Assembly: GCA_023957155.1 (NCBI GenBank)
Contig: JAMLHK010000008.1
Location: 180,188 to 244,187, forward strand
Reading direction: 5' to 3'
DNA: 64,000 nucleotides
DNA from: Chitinophagaceae bacterium
GTDB lineage: Bacteria > Bacteroidota > Bacteroidia > Chitinophagales > Chitinophagaceae
In this document: positions 35,844-44,136 of the stretch, piece after piece
Position numbering within the stretch: the stretch's first letter is position 1
How the letters are laid out: each line of letters starts with the position of its first letter
Program-made: the position numbers and the translations under genes
The notes under the pieces: generated by a model
The model's input: the letters and a program-made list of their open reading frames with translations, nothing else
What the model was told of the DNA's origin: nothing
Databases searched by the model: none

Positions 35844-35995
35844 TAAAGCCTGGTAATGGCAGTTGAAACTCAACCCACACCCCTCTGCTCGTCACACCGA
35901 GGTATCTATTCCCCATTGCGCCGAGGCATTGAAGCGTCTGTTTCTTTCCTGGAACACGGAAGTATTGAGGCGTATCTCAGGATATGTTACCTTGT
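35844..35995 (+). repeat. Repeat R2, copy a (with R3 leader)
   Basis: Begins with AAAGCCTGGTAATGGCAGTT (leader R3, also at 40554 and, degenerate, at 46898), continues with CTCGTCACACCGAGGTATCT at 35888, and ends with GAACACGGAAGTATTGAGG and ATCTCAGG near 35980. Copies b-e share these blocks in varying combinations. It abuts the stop codon of the minus-strand gene at 35996. Confidence 0.6.
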
Positions 35996-36724
35996 CTAAT
36001 ATGCATACCTGCAAATGTTCTTTCCCAGCGTTATCCTTTGGGTAATATCTATATTTTCCAATTTGGTTCCGCCAGTATACATTTCCCAGTTAAGGGTACC
36101 TGACCATGTAATGGTAACCTGTTTGCCCGCATCTCCTGTATAAAATACAGTGCTTCCATTATTAGAATTATGAGAACAATCGCCCGGAGAACTGTAAGGT
36201 AACGAATATGTGCTACTATAAGGCGAAGTAATGGTTCCTCTTTTTATCCCTTCTACAAATACTTCAATATTTGCTGAGATCACTCGTTTTGTGTTCGAGG
36301 CGGTACTATGGCCGAGGCCGAATAAAATTTGTAATCCTCCTTTATCGGTAGTACCTGGGGTTTCTCCTGTACTGCCTGAGGTTGTCAGTTGCATGTTATA
36401 GCACTTTCCTTTTATAATATTCACCTTCCCTTTCCAATTCTTTCCAGAGCAGGAAGCGACAAAGTCATACTCTCCTGGTAGCAGGGAAAACGTTGCATAT
36501 CCCTCGGAACCGCATACAGGCGATGCCCCCGAAGTGGAGTAATGGGTGATGAGCTTGGTGTCTCCGCCACAATTAACTGTAATAGGACCACAGCCGAAAT
36601 CGGAGCCAATCCAAAAGATCACTTCTCCAAAATCAGACGGATTATCATCTTCGCTCGTATTTGCTTTCTCGCATCCGGCTATTAAAATGATTATTCCTAA
36701 AATAAGATTGTAAATTTTTTTCAT
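35996..36724 (-). CDS. Lipoprotein of unknown function
   Basis: 242-aa protein with a lipoprotein signal (MKKIYNLILGIIILIAGC, cysteine at about residue 18). The mature part is rich in glycine, serine and threonine. Its first half contains several cysteines (DFGCGPITVNCGGDT, SPVCGSEGYATF) and resembles a small beta-sandwich that ends in a YDFVASCSGKNWKGKV strand. The second half is linked by a GSTGETPGTTDKGG stretch. I do not recognise the family. I start at ATG 36724; ATG 36733 adds three residues. It is the last of four exported genes on the minus strand, separated from the next by repeat R2b. Confidence 0.7.
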   Translation of the reverse strand: MKKIYNLILGIIILIAGCEKANTSEDDNPSDFGEVIFWIGSDFGCGPITVNCGGDTKLITHYSTSGASPVCGSEGYATFSLLPGEYDFVASCSGKNWKGKVNIIKGKCYNMQLTTSGSTGETPGTTDKGGLQILFGLGHSTASNTKRVISANIEVFVEGIKRGTITSPYSSTYSLPYSSPGDCSHNSNNGSTVFYTGDAGKQVTITWSGTLNWEMYTGGTKLENIDITQRITLGKNICRYAY

Positions 36725-36795
36725 GTTGATCATTTATTTAAAAGGGAAAAATACCGAAGGTTTGACAGTTGTCTCCGCTCGCACTCGGTGCAGAA

Positions 36796-36977
36796 CCGCA
36801 TCCATACTCCCCTGCTCGTCACACCGGGGAATCGAGGCGTCCCTCCACGGAATACCGAAGCATTGAGGTGGCGTTGTTATATTGGGAGACTGAAGCCGAT
36901 TAGCGGACAAAGTCCGAATATGTATTCGCCGTGCTGCCATATTGAACCGCATGTTGTGTGTTCGTACTTTTGCTAAG
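36796..36977 (+). repeat. Repeat R2, copy b
   Basis: AACCGCATCC then CTCGTCACACCGGGGAATCG (from 36815) and ACGGAATACCGAAGCATTGAGG align with copy d at 42725 over about 60 bases. The right half differs but again contains a GCGGACAAAGTCCG hairpin (about 36903-36915), the counterpart of GCGGGACGAAGTCCCG in copies c and d. It abuts the stop codon of the minus-strand gene at 36978. Confidence 0.6.
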
Positions 36978-37676
36978 CTAACTTTTAAAAGACCTTATTA
37001 AGTCCTGCGTACAAAGAGTGATAAACTCTTCAAGAGTATTGACTGAAACCGTTTCTCTTAATTCAACTTTCTTGTTATGTCGTTTTCCAGTGAATTTAAA
37101 AGTACCAACTTCACAACCTTTAGGGCAAGGCTGATAATTGTATTTGTAAGTGCCTGCAATTTCATTGTTTTTAACCATTATTAGTCTAAACTCAACAGAT
37201 GCACCATATTTTTTATAGTCAACATTGCCAATTTGCTCTGTTTCTTTTTTCTTGCTAACGAGCGTAATTTTGTTTGTCGTGTAAACTACTGCCGGGTCAA
37301 TATTTACTACTTCCAAAATGACATCAGTATTTGTCAATTCTTTTATTTTGGAGTAGTCTGTTGTCTGAGATTTACTTAATAGTTCATTAAATAGTCCCCT
37401 GTCTCTAACACTAAACCCTTGTTTCAGTAATCCTTTTTCAATTGCGTTATACAGCACATTATTATCCTTGCTTGTACTTGTATTGCTCGTTGCTTTATCG
37501 TTGTTGTTGGGGACTCTCAATACTATGTTTGGTGTATTATTAGTATTGAAAAATTCCTTTAAATTATTGTTTGCAAATACTTCGTCTGACTGCTTTGGAA
37601 ATTTGATAACTTTTGTTGCAGATGAACAAGAAAGTAGGGTTACAGTAATGGCTGCACATAAAATTAAATTACGCAT
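36978..37676 (-). CDS. Lipoprotein of unknown function (possible CsgG/TolB-N-like fold)
   Basis: 232-aa protein with a clear lipobox (TVTLLSC, cysteine at about residue 17). The mature region has an IVLRVPNNNDK strand, a serine/threonine/asparagine-rich linker, then NNVLYNAIEKGLLKQGFSVRDRGLFNELL and IKELTNTDVILEVVNIDP. The pattern 'low-number lipoprotein strand, helix, -GFSVRDRG-, then T(D/N)VILEV' resembles proteins with a CsgG/FlgT-N-like fold that assess envelope or secretion pores. No close family is recognised. A C-terminal strand-rich part follows (YKYNYQPCPKGCEVGTFKF). It is third of the four exported genes on this strand. Confidence 0.65.
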   Translation of the reverse strand: MRNLILCAAITVTLLSCSSATKVIKFPKQSDEVFANNNLKEFFNTNNTPNIVLRVPNNNDKATSNTSTSKDNNVLYNAIEKGLLKQGFSVRDRGLFNELLSKSQTTDYSKIKELTNTDVILEVVNIDPAVVYTTNKITLVSKKKETEQIGNVDYKKYGASVEFRLIMVKNNEIAGTYKYNYQPCPKGCEVGTFKFTGKRHNKKVELRETVSVNTLEEFITLCTQDLIRSFKS

Positions 37677-37808
37677 AAATAATCATTGTGGTTTTAGTCA
37701 TGCCCATTATTAATGGTTATGAGGTGAGTGTCTGGGCATGACACACAACCTACATATTTGTGAGGAAATCTAAAGCATAGCGATGGGAAAACTGACACTC
37801 CTTTGCAG

Positions 37809-38864
37809 TTATTGTTGTACAAAAATTGTATTAGCAATCGCATTGCTATTCCCGTCAGAAAGAGCTTTGGCAATGCTATTTTCCCAAAGCATTGCTACTT
37901 TATTTCCTGAGGAATTTTCTTCATAGCCTGCTACATATACATCGTTTTCATAAACATAAATAGCATTCGCAGAAGCATCTGTAGCGCCACTGGTAAGATG
38001 GGTGGACTCTCCGTTTTTCCAAAGCATTGCCACTTTATTTCCTGAGGAATTTTCTTCGTAACCTGCTACATATACATCGCTGCCGGAAACAAATACTGAC
38101 AGGGCGTACGCTTTGGTTGCACCGTTTGTGAGTCTCGTGCCTAAGCGGTTTTTCCATATAATTGCATATATTCTTCCGTCAGTTTCTTTTTCATATCCTA
38201 CTGTGTATGCATCATTGCCCGAAACAAATACTGACCAGGCCATAGCCTGATAATAAATGCCAAATGAAAGATTAATTATTTCATTGTTTTTCCATAGTAT
38301 TGCTGTTGGTAGACGAGAAGGGTCCACTAATGTTGTCCATCCTGCTACATACACATTGTTGTCGGAAACAAATACTGAGGTGGCTTCTCCTACATCGTTG
38401 GCGGGGTTTTTGTCTGGGTTTGACGAGAGTAAATTGGGCTGCCCGTTTTTCCACAGTAAAGGGATCATAGATGGGTTGGCATCTTGGGTGCCTGCCACGT
38501 ACACGTCGTTATTGGACACATATACGGAAGAGGCAGAGCCGTTTGAGCGCCCATTAAGATTCAGGTTCATTTCTATTCCATTTTTCCAGAGCTTTGGAAA
38601 AAAAGATCCCTCATATCCCACGGCATAAACATCATTGTCGGAAATAAAAACAGATCTAACGTCCGACAAACCTGTGCTTCGGCTTAGGCTTAGTGCCGAT
38701 TCTGAACCATTTTTCCATAATACTGCTTTATTTGCGTCAGAGCCACCTACATATATTTGAGACTTGCTGTTATGTGAATCTGTATTGTTTTTCTTACAAC
38801 CTGTGGAAAAAAATAAGGCAATGGCATAAAAACCTAATAAGGTAATTGTTACTGTTTTTTTCAT
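37809..38864 (-). CDS. Lipoprotein made of ~45-aa propeller-like repeats
   Basis: 351-aa protein with lipobox FFSTGC (cysteine at about residue 23). The rest is seven tandem repeats, each with the pattern S-V-F-V-S-G-N-D-V-Y-V-A-G-Y-E followed by a variable turn and A-x-L-W-K-N-G. Together they probably form a seven-bladed beta-propeller displayed on the cell surface or in the periplasm. The last two full repeats share AGYEENSSGNKVAMLW exactly and are almost identical in DNA (37893-37950 and 38022-38080), which points to recent internal duplication. Similar repeat lipoproteins are common in Bacteroidota and often carry the label 'hypothetical'; no ligand is known. Confidence 0.78.
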   Translation of the reverse strand: MKKTVTITLLGFYAIALFFSTGCKKNNTDSHNSKSQIYVGGSDANKAVLWKNGSESALSLSRSTGLSDVRSVFISDNDVYAVGYEGSFFPKLWKNGIEMNLNLNGRSNGSASSVYVSNNDVYVAGTQDANPSMIPLLWKNGQPNLLSSNPDKNPANDVGEATSVFVSDNNVYVAGWTTLVDPSRLPTAILWKNNEIINLSFGIYYQAMAWSVFVSGNDAYTVGYEKETDGRIYAIIWKNRLGTRLTNGATKAYALSVFVSGSDVYVAGYEENSSGNKVAMLWKNGESTHLTSGATDASANAIYVYENDVYVAGYEENSSGNKVAMLWENSIAKALSDGNSNAIANTIFVQQ

Positions 38865-38890
38865 TTTTTATACTTTTTACGGTTGTATTA

Positions 38891-40348
38891 TTAAAATATC
38901 CAGCCCGTTTTAAAGAGACGTATGGAAAAATATTGCTTGCTGTCATTGGTGAAATTATTGGGATATTCTATCGCGCCTCCTTTGTAATAGTCTTTGGATA
39001 GGGAATAGTTAACATCCAACAGTAGATAACTGGAGAATAGTATCTGGGCACTGAGTAAAAGCCCATCTTCATAACTGATTTCAAAATGCCTGTTAGAATC
39101 GTTGAATTTTTCAATAAAAGCGCCGAGCCGTAAATAAGATTCTTTTCTTTCCGCTTCATTTATCCAATTGAGTTGAATACCGCCACCAAAACGATCAACT
39201 TGGTACGAATAGCTTGCATTTCGAATAATGCTATAGTCCGAGGAAAGTCCAATGCTTGCATTTGCAGCATCGGAATCATAATTATATTCACCCCCCCTAA
39301 TGAGTTCCTGAGCTTCACCAAATAACTTAAATCTTGCATTTGCAGATGCTCCTAATAATAATGTAGCTGTACCACCATACGACCAGTGCAGTCCGTTGGT
39401 TCCGGGTGTAAGTGCATTCATGCCGTATGAACCGGATCCAGATAGATGGAGCGAAATACCTTTATTGTTTAAGATACCCCATTTTAAACTACCTTGAGCG
39501 ATAGGGTGACTTGATACATCAATTGTGCTTACTTTATTATTATCATTGTTGACAATTAGCGGTATATGTTCCAATCCAAGCCCAAGGTAAAATTTAGCAA
39601 AGCTTGGTTTGTTTGTCCAATGATCTTCTATTAATGCAGCAATTCCGACAACTGCACCTGCGGACGCGGCCATGGCAACATTCTCAGCATCATCTGCTTT
39701 TTTGACAGACTCAACTCTTTGTTTTCTTATTTCATTATTAATAGAATCCTGTTCGCGTTTTAGTTCTGCAGCAGCCAGCCTTTCTTCTTCGACCTTTATT
39801 TTTGCTTGCTCTTCGTTTTTTTTCTTTTCCGTTGCTTGTTTTTCCTTTTCTTCTTTTTCTCTTTGCGCAGCTTCAGTCTTTACCTGTTTTTCCTTTTCTT
39901 CTTCTTTGCGCTTTAGGTTTTCTTCTGCTTTTTGTTGTTTCTTAGTATTTTCATTTCTATCAATTTCAGCCCTTATTGAATTGATCAATACATTCGTGAT
40001 TTTTCCACCTTTTTGTTTTGTATCAATTACATCACTTTCCGTATGAGCCCAACCCATACCCACAGTTTGCCCCCCTTTGAATTTCCATTCGTGCCGATTA
40101 TCTATTTTAGATCCATTGCTCAATACAAGGGTTGTAGTCCAATAAAGCCATAGGTCTGATGATGAATGGTTGGTAAACTGATATGTAACATATTGCATAC
40201 CTGTGGATGGTTCTCCAATTTCCGCTTTAATGGTAAAATAAACCCCATTGCCGATATGTGCATTATTCCATGCAAGTTTTTTGGGGTATTGTGCAAAGGC
40301 AGTTAATATCATTACCGTGCATATTGTTGAAATAAATAGTCGTCTCAT
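38891..40348 (-). CDS. Exported protein: N-terminal beta domain, long charged coiled coil, C-terminal outer-membrane-like barrel
   Basis: 485-aa protein, first of the four exported genes. A signal peptide ends at about residue 19 (ILTAFAQ). Residues ~20-115 form a beta-rich domain (YVTYQFTNHSSSDLWLYW). Residues ~125-220 are an alanine-, glutamate- and lysine-rich coiled coil of the type found in TolA (KRKEEEKEKQVKTEAAQREK). A hydrophobic segment (VAMAASAGAVVGIAALIE) precedes a C-terminal ~240 residues of alternating strands that end SKQYFSIRLFKTGWIF, suggesting an outer-membrane barrel. I know no named family with this layout. It may span the periplasm (inference). Confidence 0.7.
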   Translation of the reverse strand: MRRLFISTICTVMILTAFAQYPKKLAWNNAHIGNGVYFTIKAEIGEPSTGMQYVTYQFTNHSSSDLWLYWTTTLVLSNGSKIDNRHEWKFKGGQTVGMGWAHTESDVIDTKQKGGKITNVLINSIRAEIDRNENTKKQQKAEENLKRKEEEKEKQVKTEAAQREKEEKEKQATEKKKNEEQAKIKVEEERLAAAELKREQDSINNEIRKQRVESVKKADDAENVAMAASAGAVVGIAALIEDHWTNKPSFAKFYLGLGLEHIPLIVNNDNNKVSTIDVSSHPIAQGSLKWGILNNKGISLHLSGSGSYGMNALTPGTNGLHWSYGGTATLLLGASANARFKLFGEAQELIRGGEYNYDSDAANASIGLSSDYSIIRNASYSYQVDRFGGGIQLNWINEAERKESYLRLGAFIEKFNDSNRHFEISYEDGLLLSAQILFSSYLLLDVNYSLSKDYYKGGAIEYPNNFTNDSKQYFSIRLFKTGWIF

Positions 40349-40553
40349 TGCTGTTTTTTAGGAGTAAATAACTGTCATTGGCTACCATAATATAGAATCA
40401 TTAGTAGCTAACCCGAAGGGTAGTTCAAAAGCAGATCAGGATATGGAGGTTCGCCAAACGGAGATTGAACAGTAGGGGTGTTTTCCGATAGCAAAACAAA
40501 AATAAGTACCTGTTCCGGTGCGCCGAATAGCTATAAATAGTCATTTTTTACAC

Positions 40554-40577
40554 CAAAGCCTGGCAATGGCAATTGAA
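40554..40577 (+). repeat. R3 leader segment (isolated copy)
   Basis: AAAGCCTGGCAATGGCAATTG repeats the leader of R2a (35844) with few changes. Here it is followed directly by R1 copy 2, not by R2. Confidence 0.55.
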
Positions 40578-40582
40578 CGGTC

Positions 40583-40700
40583 GCACCGGGGTCTTCATTC
40601 AAAGCTGTTGCGGGCAGCTATGAGACCCTGGTGCTAAGAGATTCGCCGGGGTCTCAGCCTTTGCACAATGCCTGGCTGTGAAGACCCCGTCGGGACGAAA
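40583..40700 (+). repeat. Repeat R1, copy 2
   Basis: 118 bp, almost identical to copy 3 (two C/T changes by eye). Outer arms GGGGTCTTCA / TGAAGACCCC pair perfectly; inner stems are AGCTG/CAGCT and TGAGACCC/GGGTCTCA. It lies in the 573-base spacer between the exported-protein gene and the toxin at 40922, with R3 on its left and R2c on its right. Confidence 0.85.
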
Positions 40701-40818
40701 AGCTACGAGGCTTCTATAAAAAACCTCAAGGAAGAAATTGTTTTTTTACGTGGTTTGGTAAATGGTAAGGGAAAGTGAGTTGCCCGGAGCGCTCCTTTTT
40801 TTCGGGAGTATTATATTC

Positions 40819-40918
40819 ATCGAGGTGCCTGCCCTCATCTACGGAACACAGAAGCCTTGATGCGGGACGGAGTCCCGAAAGAACATAGGGAGTACGAAGT
40901 CGGAGACATCGTACAGCG
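40819..40918 (+). repeat. Repeat R2, copy c
   Basis: From 40834 the sequence is nearly identical to copy d over ~84 bases, with two hairpins: CGGGAC-GGA-GTCCCG (about 40863-40877) and GTACGA ... TCGTAC (about 40892-40913). It ends three bases before the stop codon of the minus-strand toxin gene. Confidence 0.75.
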
Positions 40919-40921
40919 GGG

Positions 40922-41221
40922 CTACCAGTGTATTAATTTTGAAGATATAAATTCGCAGACAATTAATTCATCATCGGTTTCTATAAATACTACCGTATAT
41001 TTCTTTTTATAAGAAATACATTTATAGCCTAACGATGCTCTAAGGGGTTCCCGGCATATTTTGTATGATTTTTTATCACCTGCCAGTGTTTGAATGTAGT
41101 TGTATACATCATCGGAAAACTTTTCGGCGGTAGCTAACATTCCTTTTGACTCGATATACCACGCGATGGCCGCAATGCTTTCGGCAACTTCGGGCCTGAT
41201 CATTACTTTTCTGATGCCCAT
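40922..41221 (-). CDS. RelE/ParE-family toxin
   Basis: 99-aa protein with the RelE/ParE fold: a start VMIRPEVAESIAAIAWYIES, then AEKFSDDVYNYIQTLA, and a C-terminal strand block KCISYKKKYTVVFIETDDELIVCEFIS. Such toxins cleave mRNA on the ribosome (RelE) or poison gyrase (ParE); which applies is not visible. Its ATG lies 19 bases inside the upstream 56-aa gene, so the two are translationally coupled. The stop codon directly abuts repeat R2c. Confidence 0.82.
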   Translation of the reverse strand: MGIRKVMIRPEVAESIAAIAWYIESKGMLATAEKFSDDVYNYIQTLAGDKKSYKICREPLRASLGYKCISYKKKYTVVFIETDDELIVCEFISSKLIHW

Positions 41222-41373
41222 TTGCGAATAAGTTTTTTACTATACGCGCGGGCCTGCGTTGCTGTCAAAAGTTTTTGAGGTTTGGTTTTTAAAGCCGCTT
41301 TTAATTGCAGTGCATGGTATTCCTTTTCGGGGATCAGCACGTATTTCTTTTTATCTATTACAATTTGCGTCAT
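41203..41373 (-). CDS. Small antitoxin for the RelE/ParE-type toxin
   Basis: 56-aa protein starting MTQIVIDKKKYVLIPEKEYHA and ending SKKLIRKWASEK. The first part resembles the short beta-hairpin start of Bacteroidota RelB/ParD-like antitoxins that carry an IPEKEY/LIP..EY motif. The basic C-terminus may bind the toxin. It overlaps the toxin start by 19 bases, the usual order antitoxin-toxin. The product is short, but its position and coupling make it a solid gene. Confidence 0.72.
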   Translation of the reverse strand: MTQIVIDKKKYVLIPEKEYHALQLKAALKTKPQKLLTATQARAYSKKLIRKWASEK

Positions 41374-41434
41374 GCGTTAAAGATACAAAAAATTTGTAGT
41401 CGCGTTGTTCGTAAAGACACGAACTATTACCGTC

Positions 41435-41552
41435 GCACCGGGGTCTTCATTTAAAGCTGTTGCGGGCAGTTATGAGACCCTGGTGCTAAGAGATTCGCCG
41501 GGGTCTCAGCCTTTGCACAATGCCTGGCTGTGAAGACCCCGTCGGGACGAAA
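41435..41552 (+). repeat. Repeat R1, copy 3
   Basis: 118 bp, two differences from copy 2. The AGCTG/CAGTT stem keeps pairing through a G-T pair. It lies 62 bases upstream of the minus-strand antitoxin start and 99 bases before the luxR-like pseudogene, so unlike the other copies it is not behind a stop codon. Confidence 0.85.
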
Positions 41553-41650
41553 AATGATATTTTATTGTGTTCTTCCTCTTGGCAATTAGAACACGTTGTT
41601 TTACTTTTAATATAGAAGAAGCAATCCCTATAGCTTAAACCCTTTTTTAC

Positions 41651-42433
41651 ATGAATCGGCCTCTTCCTCAATCTTATTGGGATTATCTCAAAGTCGCCTC
41701 TAAATATACCGGGTGCGACCCGTTGGATTTTGACAAAACGATCGCTTTGTTTTAGCCTTATGTGGCGGGACTCTTCCCCACCCTCCCCGTATTAGTGTTT
41801 TTGCTGGACTTTTCACAGAAGCAGTACCTGTTCATGAGCAAGTCTTCCCGATTAGTGCTGGGGTACCCCGCTGAATATGTAATGGACGGAGGACTTGAAT
41901 TTATCCGCAGGCAATACAGAACGGAAGATTTCCGGGTTTATTCAGAGAAGATCTTCATGCAAAACCTTTATCTTTTGAAGCAGCAGCCGGCTGATCATTC
42001 GTGCCTGATGTTTGGGTACAATTATCGTTTCCTGAATAAGGACGGGGAATACCATACCCTTATGCAGAAATCGGTTATGCTCCGGTCGGCTCCCGACGGA
42101 TCACCGATAACCATGCTGAGCTTCGCTTTTGATATTACCGATTATAAGAACGATTCAAAGATCATTCATACCGTGGAGGCGATCAGCGACCAGGGGCTGG
42201 TACCGCTTTCAAAAAATTTCTATTTCCCTCACCCGGAGGATGCCATACTAAGCAGGCGGGAGATTGAGATATTGAAATGGATCTGCGACGGACTGAGCAG
42301 TAAGGAAATTGCCGGTAAGCTGCACCTGAGTCTTCATACGGTTAATAACCATCGTAAAAATATGCTCCAGAAATGCAATTGCAGGAATGCTACTGAACTG
42401 CTGGCTTTCAGCATTAGAGAGGGGCTGATTTAA
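41651..42433 (+). pseudogene. LuxR-type PAS regulator (copy A), interrupted by an amber codon
   Basis: The frame starts MNRPLPQSYWDYLKVASKYTG, hits TAG at 41753-41755 after 34 residues, and continues in the same frame to 42433. The N-terminal piece and the continuation (GLFPTLPVLVFLLDFSQKQYL...) both align with the intact paralogue at 45089, so a single C-to-T change in a CAG codon explains the stop. The remaining 223 codons from GTG 41762 still encode a PAS-like domain (about 20-130) and a complete LuxR helix-turn-helix (LSRREIEILKWICDGLSSKE). A truncated regulator could be made from this internal GTG, or TAG could be read through; I treat it as broken. Confidence 0.75.
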
Positions 42434-42489
42434 AAATACGACATACCGTTGGGATGAAGGGGTTGACTAAAAAGGTTTGGTCTAAAGAT

Positions 42490-42566
42490 ATGCCGCTAAG
42501 ACTCAAAGACACAAAGTCCTGATCTTCAGGGTTAATTTTCTTCGTGTCTTTGTGACTTCGTGGCAA
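42490..42566. repeat. Imperfect inverted repeat of the CTTTGTGTCTT type
   Basis: GCCGCTAAGACTCAAAGACA-type sequence (about 42491-42515) is answered by CTTCGTGTCTTTGTGACTTC (about 42541-42562), matching at roughly 20 of 25 positions. Repeats with these words occur in many Bacteroidota and other genomes. It lies behind the luxR-like pseudogene. Confidence 0.6.
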
Positions 42567-42610
42567 AATATCACTTTTTGGTCAGCCCCTGGCTATGTTA
42601 AGACTGCCGG

Positions 42611-42708
42611 ATCGTAGCTCTCAGGCGATGTGGATTTTCTTTGGTGGAATAATAATACATAACCACCATTTTCCCATCGCTGCTGCATACCACACGGGGA
42701 TAGCCCAG
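42611..42708 (-). pseudogene. Remnant of a sialidase gene 3' end
   Basis: 98 bases align without gaps with 47014-47111, the last part of the sialidase gene, at about 80-85% identity by eye. The translation reads LGYPRVVCSSDGKMVVMYYY, matching the sialidase LGYPRVVCRSDGKMVAMYYY, and ends NPHRLRATI. Only the last ~35 codons are left; the sequence upstream of them is repeat R2d. It is a fossil of a duplication that included the sialidase end. Confidence 0.8.
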
Positions 42709-42724
42709 TAACGAGGCGTCTGTT

Positions 42725-42834
42725 CTCGTCACGCCGGGGAATCGAGATGTCCCTCTACGGAACACAGAAGCCTTGAGGCGGGACGAAGTCCCGGAAGAAC
42801 ATAGGGAGTACGAAGTCGGAGACATCGTACAGCG
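42725..42834 (+). repeat. Repeat R2, copy d
   Basis: The most complete copy: CTCGTCACGCCGGGGAATCG, then CTACGGAACACAGAAGCC, hairpin CGGGAC-GAA-GTCCCG (about 42779-42793), AACATAGGGA, and hairpin GTACGA ... TCGTAC (about 42808-42830). It matches copy b on the left half and copy c on the right half. It lies 31 bases from the CapA stop codon. Confidence 0.75.
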
Positions 42835-42865
42835 CCGGAATTACCGGCTTACTTTGCACCTCACG

Positions 42866-44092
42866 CTAAATTGTTATTCGCAATATTTGTTGCCCGGTAT
42901 CTGCCTGCTGAACCACAGCTGTGGCTACGGCGTGTTTGACGTAGGTCTTCTCCTCCCCGTTGATCATCCCTTTTGCAAGAACGATCTCTGCCACATCACT
43001 CCGGATAAGGTGATCCGCTGAAAACGGGTTGACAAGATTTCCCAACGAATAATAAATTGGCACTACCCTGTTAGCATCTCTTTGGGTCCGGTAATATTCT
43101 ACCGGCTGCACCACATGGGGGTGATGACCTATAATAAGATCAATGCCCAGTTCTGCAAGATGATGAGCTGTTTCAATCTGCCAGGGCCTCGGATAAAACT
43201 CATGCTCATACCCCCAATGCAATTGCGCTATAATAAAATCGGCTTTATGCCGGCGACAAAATTCGATCTGTTTTGCTATTCCTGAGAAATCAATTTGGGA
43301 AGAATTGTCATTCAGATTGAGCCTGTTCACGAGCCAGGGTTTATCAGCGGGCGGCTTTTTGGCGTTTAGTCCGAACGTCCAGCAAAGTATACCAATGTTT
43401 ACATGTTTCTTTTCAATGATGGTGGCTTTGAAGCAGTCTTCGGGCGAAAAGTTTAACCCGTGAAAGGCTGTGCCATGTTCATCCAGCACGGCTGCCGTGG
43501 AGAAAGCGCCTTCTACTCCCAGGTCAAGACTATGATTACAGGCAGCGGACATAAAATCGTAAGGACGTTTTCCGGAGTTGTTAAGCACTGCAAAAGCCCG
43601 GGGATGACAGGAAAGGGCAGGGCCCGTATGCTTTCGCATTAACAGGGTATCATTTTTTTCTTCGGAAATACAACATTCGAGGTTGGCCATAGCGATGTCT
43701 TTGCCGAAGATCAGCTCCTGTACATCCTTGTAAAGTGTTGCTCCCGAATTGACCAGGTAGGGATGGATCATCAAATCGCCTGCGGCAGCTAAGCTTAGCT
43801 CCTGTTGTATTGAAAAATTGTCCGGGATTGCCGGGCGGGAGTTTGCCTGGCGTGCAAAAAAATCTTCCAGCCCCGCATTCTTCCAGGCGCTCCGGATGGG
43901 ATATACGGTTTTGTATAACCAGTAAATCTTGTCCATCGTTGTCATTGTTTCCAGGTCGCCGCTGGCTTCAACCGGGTAGGTCCACAACCCCGTTGTTTTG
44001 TAAAACCATATAGCAGCATTATAAATAACCCAATCCTTCGGCTGTAATTTAAAAATGTCTTTTGCCGTTACAGGGAGTTGAGCTGCTCTCAT
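42866..44092 (-). CDS. CapA family protein (metallophosphoesterase-like)
   Basis: 408-aa protein. The CapA/PgsA metallophosphatase fold is seen from about residue 95: LAAAGDLMIHPYLVNSG, IAMANLECCIS, AACNHSLDLGVEGAF, FIIAQLHWGYEHEF, GIDLIIGHHPHVVQPVE and IYYSLGNLVN carry the expected metal-ligand histidines and asparagines. Family members take part in poly-gamma-glutamate capsule synthesis or polymer export, but most have untested roles, and no pgsB/pgsC partner is present. The first ~90 residues (RAAQLPVTAKDIFKLQPKDW) are an extra N-terminal part without a signal peptide. It lies 44 bases downstream of the broken hydrolase gene, probably as one transcription unit. Confidence 0.88.
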   Translation of the reverse strand: MRAAQLPVTAKDIFKLQPKDWVIYNAAIWFYKTTGLWTYPVEASGDLETMTTMDKIYWLYKTVYPIRSAWKNAGLEDFFARQANSRPAIPDNFSIQQELSLAAAGDLMIHPYLVNSGATLYKDVQELIFGKDIAMANLECCISEEKNDTLLMRKHTGPALSCHPRAFAVLNNSGKRPYDFMSAACNHSLDLGVEGAFSTAAVLDEHGTAFHGLNFSPEDCFKATIIEKKHVNIGILCWTFGLNAKKPPADKPWLVNRLNLNDNSSQIDFSGIAKQIEFCRRHKADFIIAQLHWGYEHEFYPRPWQIETAHHLAELGIDLIIGHHPHVVQPVEYYRTQRDANRVVPIYYSLGNLVNPFSADHLIRSDVAEIVLAKGMINGEEKTYVKHAVATAVVQQADTGQQILRITI

Positions 44093-44136
44093 ATAAAGAA
44101 CCGATCGGATAAATTACAGGTGTTAAATAATAATAG

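Noticed and set aside
41486-41671. 61-aa minus-strand ORF over R1 copy 3
   Set aside because: Half of it is repeat sequence and it overlaps the regulator start on the other strand.
40819-42834. Retron msr/msd or group II intron in the R2 hairpins
   Set aside because: No reverse transcriptase gene lies in the window, and the hairpins are short and repeated behind different genes.
42773-43021. 82-aa plus-strand ORF through R2d
   Set aside because: Starts in repeat sequence and continues antisense to CapA; the same reading appears in R2c only as repeat.
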